From positions 16,698,001 through 16,762,000 of the forward strand of contig JAIVEN010000013.1 in the NCBI GenBank assembly GCA_026686845.1: 64,000 bases of DNA, written 5' to 3'. This document shows positions 55,026 to 64,000 of this stretch, one piece after another. The notes under the pieces are model-generated. The model did no database searches and was not told the DNA's origin. It was given only the letters and a program-made list of their open reading frames with translations. Origin of the DNA: Adenanthera pavonina (taxonomy: Eukaryota > Streptophyta > Magnoliopsida > Fabales > Fabaceae). The number at the start of each line of letters is the position of its first letter. Position 1 is the stretch's first letter. The position numbers and the translations under genes were made by a program.

Positions 55026-58000
55026 TCTGAACACCGTATTTTGTCCGGGTAATTTTAAAAATATATAAAAATATGTAAATATAATGATAATAATAAAAAT
55101 AATAATAGTAAAAATATAATAATAAATAAATATATAAAAAAAAATCAAAGAGAAAAAAGAAAGAAAGAAAAAATAAAAGAAAAAAAAAGGGAAGCAAAAC
55201 AAAAAAATAAATAAATAAAATAAAATAAAATACGTTTGGGTTAAAGCACTTCAACCCAAAAACATATTTGGGCTGAAGTGCTTCAGCCCAAACATGCCAC
55301 GAGCCCATATGCAAGGGCTCGTGGGGTTAAGGGCTTCAGCCCAAGAAGCCGTGGGAAGTGGGGAGCTAGGGCAGCAAAGGTGGGAGGGGGGACCAGAAAC
55401 AGGGAGCAGGGGACGAGAGGCTGGCCGCGAGCTCGGACGAAGAGAGAGGCCGGAAGACTCAGCTGGAGAGAGAGCCACGGCCGAGCACGGAGAAGGCTGA
55501 GAGAGCTGAACCGCGGGAGAGAAAAGCAGCCAGAAGAAAAAAGAAAAGTAGAGAGGAAGAGAGCCTCGGTGGAGGCTGAACCGGAGAGAGAGGGTGTCCG
55601 AGGGAGCCACCGTAGGCCACGTGAGACACAGACGGGAGAGAGCCGAGGGAGCTGCACAGAGAAAGCCGAGGGGAAGCTGGGGCTCATTCGCTGGTGAGAC
55701 AAGGAAGACGCGAAAGGTGCTCAGGTGCGAAGCAGGGGGGGCGCGGACAGCCGTGAGGGAGCTAGGGCTCATGCGTATGAAAAGGGCGAGTTAAGGTCCG
55801 GACAGGCAAAGGTGGATGATCGTGGGTGAGAGACAGAGATTGAGAGTCTCAACCAAATGGTGAAATGAGCAAAGGGGCAGCCACGATGACCCCGTACGTG
55901 TGTCGGGTGAGCACAAAACGAGAGAGAGACCTCTGACAGTACGGGTATGTGCAGAGTAGTGGGAGAGAGGCAACATTTGGAGACGCACGAAACATGAAAT
56001 GGGACTGAGAAAGAGCAATCACGCGTTCGATCTGGAAAGGGAAGTCACTCGCGGGCATCCTATAAAAACCACACGAAGGCTTGAGGAAGAGGGGGGGATT
56101 TTTTGGAGGCATTGGGAAAATCCTAAGAGAGAAGAATTCTCACGGGAGGCAAGACAATTTGGAGAACTCGGAGGACGGAGAGAGTGGAGAGAAATTAGGA
56201 AGTGAAGGGAGGAAGGTTGAATCCGAGAGTAAAAGGGAAATCAACAGATTCTGAGGACGGGGAAGGAAAGACCGAGAAATTTGAGAATTTTTCTGGGAAG
56301 AGGGAGCGATTGGGAAAAGAAAAGAAATGAAGGAATAAAGGAAGGCGGAAGCTGAGGCCCGAGTTTGAGCTGCTGATCACAGGGAACATACGAGGAGTAA
56401 GTTTAAACAGAGGTTTCAATTTGGTAATTTTCTGTTTCAATGCAAATTTCATTTCGCGGTTCACTGGGTACTACATTGATTGATGTTCCAGCTCTGAATT
56501 GTGACACCTCTGCCTTTTCTGAAAAAATGAATGATTAATAGTATTCCTTCTTCCTTGCCTTCATGTTCTGCAAACCTGGGTTGTTAGTGTGTCTTTTTTG
56601 CATCGTCTTGTTTCACAATGGAGCTTGTTTTGTATTTGCCTAGGTTTGCTATACTCAGGGAGGAAGTCCACTCTAATTAAGGTTATTAAGATGGTCTTAT
56701 GCAATTCTGGTTGTTAGAAAGTAGGATAAAATGATTAATGATTCCGGTGTTGATCTTAGGCCCAATGTTATTTTAGTAATGATTCAGTGAAAGTGGGGTT
56801 TGTTTAAAAGATTGATCCTCTGAAGATTTTTCCTTTGTCGTGAGCTCTGACCTGTTGTAGAAAGATTTGAGTCTTAATCTGGAAGATGCATTGCGTGATG
56901 ATCATTAGTGTTGTGAATGATTTCTGGACAGAATCCTATTATCAATTTTGGTGTGAAGTTCTTGCAGTTCATAGGAGATACCCTTTGTGTTTTGAATCCT
57001 AATCATAGGATGGTTTTTCAGTGTATTTATCCTCTGTTTTTTTACCCGTTGATGGCCTGGCGTGAGACGAGTATGCATCCTGCTCCCAAATAATATACAT
57101 TTTTCATGTTCATTGGGAAACCAGTTGATTCTGAACCGTAGACAATACATCATATAAATTAAATGAGGGATACGTTCGTTTCATGCCTAGGGTCCTGAAA
57201 TTGTAGAGTATCACAATAATAGAAAGGGACTTTTTGACCGCATTTTTATGGGTTGAAATAAGAGAAGACAAGCAATTTAAACAAAGGTATTGGTATAGAG
57301 GGGATTTTCTAATTGTGTTTGAGAAAATAAAGACGATTTAAGAAAATTTTATTTATTTTATTTTATTTTATTCATTTATTTTCAATTCCGTCCCTTAAGT
57401 CAATTCTTTTTCTCACTCCGAGTGGTAACACCGTGAGCATGCTAAACAGAAATCAGTAACTTGTGAGTGATAAAGTCACCACATATGCTGATTACTATTT
57501 TAAAGAAGAATAATAATAAATAAGTATACATGGTATGGACATTTTAAATTTTCTTTCACGACCTTTTTTTTTAAATATGTGTTAAGAGGATTTTACCTAT
57601 TTCTTTTTATTTTAAAAAAAAATAATAAATAACAAAATAAATAATATAATAATAATAATGATAAGTTAGGCCAATGTTATTTATTTTCCTCCAATTTTAT
57701 TTTTCTTACTTATTTTTTAATTTGTCTTTTCCTGTAAAAAAAAAAAAGAAATAATGATAAATTGATTGAAGTTAAAAAGTATTGATTCCCTTGAATTTTT
57801 TACTCTTATTTATTTACCTCGAGTGGTAACACCGTAGGTATTTCAAACACAGCTCAGTAACTTGTGAGTGATAAAGTCACCACATATGCTGATTATTATT
57901 ATTATTATTATTATATATACGTAATGATCACATTTTTTTAAATAAATAAATAGATACTAAAATGATTTTTAATTATTTGTACAAAAAATTTTATTTGTTT

Positions 58001-59026
58001 TCTTTCGAATTTTTTGTGCCTTCTTGTCTCGAGTAACACTACCGTGGACAATTAGGTATCAATAGGTAAATGTGAGTGATAAAGTCACCACGTGATCCAA
58101 TTGGTTTTATTTTGGAAAAATAAGGTTGTTTTAAATATTTCTTTTTTCAAATCAAAATAAAATATTCAAAATCACAAATAATTTTAATCATATTTTTTAA
58201 ATGGAGAAAAAACCATATATTCTCTTTTAGGAATTGATTAAACCAAAAATATATAAATAAATGAAAAGGGCAAATACTGGAAATTAATCTGTCTTTTACA
58301 AATTAAAACACACCAACCAATTCTAAAAATTGTTTTCTTTGTGGAAAGACTAATTATTTTCTATAAACCTCTCTTTTCAAAGAATATGTAAAATAAAAAA
58401 ATACAAACTCAGTGACATGCATTTTTGTTCCGAACTACGTCGACTTTGATCCCTATCGCAGGGTACGTGGGCCCCAGACTCTCATTCTGGGTCAAGTCCA
58501 CCTTTGTAAATAAATAAACATTTTTCTGATTTATTTGGTGTTTTTTTCTCTTAATTTAATAAATATTTGCCAATTTATTTTTCCAAGTCCACTTTTGTAT
58601 ATAAATAACATTTTCCTCTTAATTTATTTTTCCAACTTTTCATATTTTCATTTTATTATTTATTTTTATTTTTATATTTTTCTTATTTTTATGTTTATTT
58701 TTGCATGTGAGTGATAAAAGGGCAATCAAAATAAATTTGTAAAAAGCCATAAAAATTGCATGATCAACCTAAGGTAACCGTTCCTAGGAACGGGTGTTGT
58801 GGGGGTGCCTAACACCTTCCCCACTCACAATCGTACTCCCGAACCCAACTCTGATCCGCAGACCAATCCTTGTCCCTTTTTGTTTTGTTTTTGTTTTCCG
58901 GTTTTCCAAAATTTCCCTTAAAATTTTGGTGGCGACTCCCTCGAAATCGGCCTTCCGCCGCGCGGGCCGATTTTCACATTTTTTGCATTTTCCCGCGCCA
59001 TCCGCGTCGCATTTCCGGGTGTGACA
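55026..59026 (+). repeat. 3' LTR of the Ogre element
   Basis: Matches 37883-41876 at about 99.5 percent by eye. It begins TCTGAACACC rather than TGTGAACACC, so the terminal TG is mutated. TATA box at 56061 and stem-loop modules at about 57420, 57824 and 58032. Followed by AAAAT (59027-59031). Confidence 0.95.
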
Positions 59027-59031
59027 AAAAT

Positions 59032-59582
59032 TATAGAATGGCATGTGATGTTATGAGTGAGAATCCTTGTGTAGATGTGAAAATTTGTTTGTTGAGTGAA
59101 AACAATTAGTATAATCGAACCTATAATCAAGGTTCCTCTTCTAATATTGCTGCATTAATTGTATGTTACTTTGATCAATCATATGATGAAAGAGATACTA
59201 CTATAGAAAAGCAAACTCATAAATTAAAGAGAATCAATGAGCTTCATAAAGCTTATCTTCCTTTGCGATATCCCATTATATTTGTGTATGGGAATGGTGG
59301 CTATGAACCCAATATTGATTTTTGTCTAAAATTGGATCAAAAAAGAGGAGGAGATAGTTTATTAGCATATGAGAATTTATAGCATTTAGATTGATGATGA
59401 GACCTAAAGAAAGGTTGGTATTATTGAAATCAGGTAGATTATTTGCTTAAGTTTGTTGTTGACGCATATATAATGATTGAATCACAGATATGTTAGTTTA
59501 TTAGACACAATCAATCTCAACTAAAAGCCTATATGTATGCCTATATGTACAAGGGGTTATCTGAAATTTTGAGAGGGGAGGT
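59032..59582 (+). pseudogene. Helitron N-terminal domain relic, right part
   Basis: Continues the exon cut at 37882 in the same frame: YRMACDVMSENP, then a stop, RTYNQGSSSNIAALIVCYFD, RDTTIEKQTHKLKRINELHK, AYLPLRYPIIFVYGNGGYEP. This is the most conserved block of the Helitron_like_N domain. After two more stops and a one-base shift, KFVVDAYIMIESQ and IRHNQSQLKAYM...YKGLSEILRGE are readable. The relic is then cut by the LTR starting near 59583. The Rep and helicase domains are not in the window. Confidence 0.85.
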
Positions 59583-61212
59583 TGTATTGGAGATTGTGCC
59601 CTAGGCCAATCATTGTATTATAAACATTGTACTTCATTATGAAAAAAGAAGGTGTTTTTAATTTATTACATTATATATTGTTTGCATGTTTATCTTTATA
59701 ATAATAATATCCTTGGATAAGTCATTTTATCCTAAATGTCCCTAGTCAATCATCTTTGTGGGAATAATGATGAATTAAGGCTAGTATGATTTTGATTGAT
59801 AATTATATGATAATTATGTATTAAGATACAAATCAAGAGCATAAGCTCTTATTAGGGAATAGGCACTGAATCGACCTGTCATGAGATAATTGCATGAATC
59901 AAGTCATAAGCATATCTCATATATAACCATGTCACTAAGCCCCCAGACCTAAGATCACCATGGCTTCTTACGTGGGGCACACTATACTTTGGCAGAGTCA
60001 AAAGTCATCTTTAGTTGGGAGATCATAAAGGCTATGATCGGACATAGTAGAACTGTTGTCAAGATGGAATTTGTCCCTCTAATTAATGGAGAGAAATATC
60101 TAGGCCTCTCGATAAGTAAGACTGAGAAATTCATGGCTGTGCTCGAATGGAAGAATTTCCATTTGTTCTGTCAGTCTGCTCAGAGATCGAGAAAATGATA
60201 GTCGAGTAGGATGAAGATGACATTTCCATGCCTCATACTTGACCTATATATCATGAGACAAAAGAGATGTAATCGGGTTATATGATAGGTTACATTGGAT
60301 CACCAATCTCATATGATTTGGGTAGTTACAATGTTTTGCTAGAGACTACTTGTGACTTGTGAGTCTAATAGTATTATTGGCCCACTGCCAACATCATATG
60401 GGCCTCCAGGGTAGCACATAAGATTGGGCCAACTTGAGCTAGAATATCTAGATTCATTGAATCTAAAATGTGTCTAGATTCAATGAATTTAATGTTCAAT
60501 TTAGGGTGATTGAATTATATATATATATATGTTTGATATATTATATTATATTATTTCGAAATATATATACATATTATTTTATTCAAATTAATTTAAATGA
60601 ATTAGTTTTAAATTAATTCTATGTAATATATTTAAATTTAAACTAATATCATAATCTAAATTTGATTTAGATTTGATTCTAGATTTAGATAAGATAGTTT
60701 GTTTAGATATTATTCTATTAGATAAATTTAAATCTAAACTAATATATTTAATTAAGATTTGATTTAATTTAAATAATTGATTTAAATTAATCAAATAATA
60801 AACCTTATCTATATAATTATATAGATTAGGTTTATTATATATATAGAATCAAGATAGAGTCTCAATTCACTATTGAGATTGAGTGGCCGCACACTTACAC
60901 AGAGAAAGTGTATGGATGAACAGATGACGTACGAATGAACATAGAACATACGGACAAACGCAGAATGTACGTATGTTTTAAAATAGAGGTACTAGCACAC
61001 CGTTCAAGTTAGATTCACCATTCGTGTGGATACTGGTAGAGGGAGCTGATTAGAAGCGTTAGTTTTTGGGGTCTGATGAAACAAAAAAGAACTGCAAAGG
61101 GAAACACCGAAGGTAAATTCTTCTTCTATATCTTGATTTAAGCAATGTTGATGAATCCACGGGAGGGATTTCAGTGGAGTTTTTTGTTGTGTGTGTACTG
61201 AAATCCCCAACA
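59583..61212 (+). repeat. 5' LTR of the right-end copia element
   Basis: About 1.63 kb. The middle (60500-60860) is extremely AT-rich with several inverted repeats and alternating TA. A short ORF at 59989-60198 is not supported as a gene. Confidence 0.78.
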
Positions 61213-61213
61213 G

Positions 61214-61225
61214 TGGTACCAGAGC
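61214..61225 (+). other. Primer-binding site of the right-end copia element
   Basis: TGGTACCAGAGC, one base after the CCAACA end of the LTR. Confidence 0.78.
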
Positions 61226-62568
61226 CACGTCAATGGTTGTTTAAGTCGAGTTCTTGAGTGAATATGATTGCATATATGTGATATGTGTGTGAATTATATT
61301 CTGTCTAATTCGTCTGAATCTAATATCTATATGCATGCGAACTATGAATTTTTGAATCGATTATGAATCTTCTAAACAAATCTATTTCGGGTTTTGAATA
61401 TGACGTTATTAGATTCAAATCAGTTTCATATGAGTTTGATTCAATTATGGTTTCGTATGTTATGCAATTCGACTCAAATCTGTTTTTGTTTTTGTTTCTG
61501 TTTCGTGCATGACGGGATTTTCAATATATTTCATATATGCTTAATTCTGTTTTGTATATGACGCGAAGCATGTTTTGCTGATGTGATTAGATTCAATACG
61601 TTTTTCAAATCTATTTACATATTAGTTTAAGCTAGTTATGTACATGACACAAAACATGTTGAGGTTAGATTAATTTTGTTTCTACTTTAGCAGGACAACC
61701 ATGGTTATCTAATCTTAGCGCAACATAATTTGATTTAACGCTAAAATCACAAAGTTTATAGCTTTTCATTAGATGAGATGTTTGTGATATACATGTTGTG
61801 ATTTGTTTGAATTGGATGGGTATGGTGCATGATAAGGCCTTGGGATGATTTTGTGGTTTTAAATATGGCTTGTGTGTCGTACCTCTATATTATGGATGTA
61901 CATTCTCTTCTCAGCTCACTCCCCTCGAATGTTCAAATGAGGTTTCTTTTTGTATATAAGTGTTATGTTAGAAGAATCCTTTCATTGGCTTAAGAGGATA
62001 TAGGATAGATAGGCCATATTATGGCACATTTATTTTATGCTTTATGATGAAATCATATGCATGTATGGGATGCCACCATTATATATGTTCATGTGATTAC
62101 TAGATGTATGAATAACAACAACATAATAAAATCCCTCAAATTAAATTTTAAGTATAAATGCCACCCATTTATGAACACTTGTCGAGGCTTTTGATCACCT
62201 AAATGTAGGATCAACCGAAGTAGGATACACTTAGGTTATCTTAGGAAGGCAGTTTGGATAATGGTGATACTCATAAAGGTTCATGATGGTATGACTTAGT
62301 TGAGGTTATCAAAATGGTTTTAGGTCTCAAGGCATTAGATGAGATTAAACATGCTAGGTCATTTGATGATAGGATCCCATAAAGATCTAAGGGTTACATG
62401 CAATGTAGTTGGTAAATAAGTTACCTACTTAAATAACTTAACTTTAAGCGTCTTGCCAAAGCAAACTTACAATTAAGTAAAATAGGGATCATAGCCTGCT
62501 AAACTAAATTAAGGGTTAATTTTTAGTGGGAAATTATTAATTTGATTTTACATATTTTGTTGTAAAAA
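61226..62568 (+). other. Long leader of the right-end copia element
   Basis: About 1.34 kb with no coding signal. This is long for a copia leader, so it may include another decayed insertion, but no boundary is visible. Confidence 0.5.
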
Positions 62569-63240
62569 ATGTCTATGAATAATTCTAATACACTATCATT
62601 GTGATCTCTCCTTGAGAAGAACAAACTCAATGGGACCAACTTTCTTAATTGGTTTAGGAACTCGAGAATTGTTCTCAAGCAGGAAAGAAAGTAATATGTC
62701 CTAGATGAACCCATTCCTGAAGAGCCTGTAGCCAATGCTCCAAGAGCCCAAAAGGATGCCCATAATAAGCATCTTAATGACTTTGTGAATGTAGGATGCC
62801 TGATGCTAGCCAACATGATTCCAGAACTTTAGAGAGATCTAGAACATATGGAGGCTTATGAGATGAGTGTGCATCTCAAGGAAATGTTCCAATAATAGGC
62901 TAAGCAAGAAATGTTTGAAACCGCAAAAGCCTTACATTCCTGCAGAATGACTGATGGTGCATCAATTAACTCTCATGTTTTAAAGATGAAAGGCTACATT
63001 GATCACCTTGAAAGACTTGGATTTCCCATAACCCAAGAGTTAGCTACAAATTTGATCTTAAACTCACTCCTGGAGAGTTATGACTAGTTTGTCATGAACT
63101 ACAATATGAACAACATGGAGAAATCAATTTCTAAATTGCATGCGATGCCTAAAATTGCTGAGTAAAACATCAAGAAAAAGCCAAGCAGTGTTTTAATAGT
63201 TCAGAAAGGAAAATGAATGAAAAGGAAAGGCAAAGGTAAG
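62569..63240 (+). pseudogene. gag: Copia Gag (UBN2-type), stop-riddled
   Basis: The ATG at 62569 starts a single frame reading LEKNKLNGTNFLNWFRNSRI, VLDEPIPEEPVANAPRAQK, then HVLKMKGYIDHLERLGFPIT, NYNMNNMEKSISKL and NIKKKPSSVLIVQKGK. This is the copia capsid that packages element RNA. About eight in-frame stops and no frameshift are seen. Several stops (TAA/TAG) sit where relatives have Gln. The frame is lost at the LTR starting 63241, in the basic Lys/Gly-rich stretch before the nucleocapsid finger. Confidence 0.88.
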
Positions 63241-64000
63241 TGATAGAGGATGGCTTGGACAAATTCAGGAGTATGATAAGAGGCTTTATCACTTGAAAAG
63301 ATTTAAGCCCAAGTGAAGCCCATTGGAGGAGATTACTTAAAAGATTATGTGCTTCACTAAAATAGCATGTGACTTAAGTATTATTGGGCTTAATTAGTGT
63401 TAATTTCATTTTTATTAATTATAGGCTGAAGTTTGTTAATTAATAAAACTCAATTAGTTAGTTAGTAGTCTTTTTGATAGCCCACCTTGTAAATAAACAT
63501 GTCCTCATGTACCCAACATGTGATTTCATTAATATGGTTGCATGTTTATAAGGGTTTAGGTATTATTTTTATGAATTTTTGTTATTTTATTTTAGGCTTT
63601 TATTTTTACTAGTATTCTAGGTCCAATATGAGTCTTATTTGAGCCCAAAGTCTCCTAATCTCATTAAGATTACTTGAGCCCAAATTAATTATGTTTTCTA
63701 GGCTTATTAGGTTAGATTTTAACTTGCCTATTTAAGGTTAACTTTTATGTGTATTTTTCAGATTTGATGAATAGAATTTCAGACTTTATGAGTTTCTCTC
63801 GCATTCTTTGAGTGCTAGAGCGAATTATGACTTATCAAGGAATTTGTCCTTCCTTATAGCATCATCAGAACTAGGGTTCAAGAGACCAGTTCTCTTGGAT
63901 TCTAATTCACCTAGACCAACATATCTTTTGTGTTTTCTTGTTTATTCTCCCTTTCTACATTTTCTTCTTGTTTTCTATTTTTCAATTTTCATGTTTCTTA
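63241..64000 (+). mobile_element. Left part of a gypsy LTR related to the 14473 element, continuing past the window
   Basis: Begins TGATAGAGGATGGC after the Gag KRKGKGK codons. Similarity to the 14473 LTR in the same orientation and order: ACTTGCCTAT, CTTATCAAGGA, AGGGTTCAAGAGA, GTTCTCTTGGA, GACCAACAT. It is well diverged, so a sister family. The right end and any internal region are outside the window. Confidence 0.78.

Larger units (their letters stand above)
37883..59026 (+). mobile_element. Ogre/Tat-type Ty3/gypsy retrotransposon, 21.1 kb, nearly complete
   Basis: 5' LTR 37883-41876 (3,994 bp) and 3' LTR 55026-59026 (4,001 bp), both ending GGGTGTGACA. A perfect target duplication AAAAT lies at 37878-37882 and 59027-59031. 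The primer site TGGCGACTCCACTGGGGA is at 41880-41897, complementary to an Arg-tRNA 3' end as in Ogre. The polypurine tract is at 55013-55025. Layout: ORF1, gag-protease, intron, RT, RNase H, second RNase H, integrase, then a 2.5-kb repeat-rich 3' region. These are the defining Ogre traits (size, ORF1 before gag, intron, two RNase H domains). LTRs differ at only about 15-20 substitutions by eye, so insertion is recent relative to the others here. Two in-frame stops in pol disable this copy. Confidence 0.95.
59583..63240 (+). mobile_element. Ty1/copia element, 5' half (LTR, primer site, gag), degenerate
   Basis: The LTR is about 59583-61212 (starts TGTATTGGAGATTGTGCCC, ends CCCCAACA). The primer site TGGTACCAGAGC at 61214-61225 differs by one base from the common initiator-Met site. 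A long leader, then gag. It inserted into the Helitron relic and is itself cut at 63241 by another LTR. The 3' half and target duplication are outside the window. Confidence 0.82.

Noticed and set aside
55251..55772. 173-aa minus-strand ORF and other ORFs of about 140 aa on both strands in the Ogre LTR (also 38101-38547)
   Set aside because: They arise from low stop frequency in GC-rich DNA. Overlapping frames on both strands are equally open, and no start context or domain is visible. Repetition only reflects the LTR duplication.
59989..60198. 69-aa ORF in the right-end copia LTR
   Set aside because: It lies within LTR sequence and shows no domain.
60500..60860. AT-rich palindromic zone as a replication origin or matrix attachment site
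   Set aside because: It lies inside an LTR, and AT-richness alone does not support either function.

Overview
The window is nuclear DNA of a flowering plant, probably a dicot with a repeat-rich genome. GT-AG introns, plant retrotransposon lineages (SIRE-like copia, Ogre/Tat-like gypsy), a plant-type Helitron domain and AT-rich non-coding DNA all point that way. No prokaryotic operon, CRISPR array or tRNA/rRNA gene was found. More than 80 percent of the window is LTR retrotransposon sequence in nested layers. Most boundaries can be placed to the base because terminal TG/CA ends, primer-binding sites, polypurine tracts and 5-bp target duplications are visible.

Left end (1-9586): the 3' end of an Ogre-type LTR (1-555), then a minus-strand host-type gene. 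Three of its exons (1651-1881, 3322-3441, 3557-about 3860) encode part of a DUF455/ferritin-like protein. Its first exon carries a 118-bp tandem duplication that breaks the frame, and its 3' exons are not in the window. Next come AT-rich DNA with diverged duplications and a small LTR element that has lost its coding region (7021-8405).

Nest 1 (9587-35821, target duplication AATAT): a SIRE/Maximus-like Ty1/copia element of about 11.8 kb once its insertions are removed, with a long extra ORF after pol. Between its integrase and reverse transcriptase sits a 7.6-kb Ty3/gypsy element (14473-26558). That element's 3' LTR was split by a 4.5-kb Ogre-family solo LTR (21531-26054, duplication AGGAG). 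A second solo LTR (31827-34157, duplication AGAAT) landed at the junction between the copia polypurine tract and its 3' LTR. The copia and gypsy coding regions carry many stops, a damaged protease and a YVND reverse-transcriptase active site.

Nest 2 (37293-59582): a decayed Helitron N-terminal domain gene, with a recognisable 99-bp intron, is split by a 21.1-kb Ogre-type Ty3/gypsy element (37883-59026, duplication AAAAT) with roughly 4-kb, nearly identical LTRs. Its order is ORF1, gag-protease, a 272-bp predicted intron, then RT, RNase H, second RNase H and integrase. The predicted intron donor overlaps the gag-pro stop codon and splicing keeps the frame, so spliced and unspliced RNA would encode Gag-Pro-Pol and Gag-Pro. 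It is the youngest element seen here, but pol has two in-frame stops.

Right end (59583-64000): another Ty1/copia element interrupts the Helitron relic. Its LTR, primer site and stop-riddled gag are visible. Its gag is cut at 63241 by the start of a gypsy LTR related to the one at 14473. I found no clearly new functional system. The points most worth a second look are the stop/splice overlap in the Ogre element, the gypsy ORF that runs through the polypurine tract into the LTR, and the repeated stem-loop modules in the LTRs.
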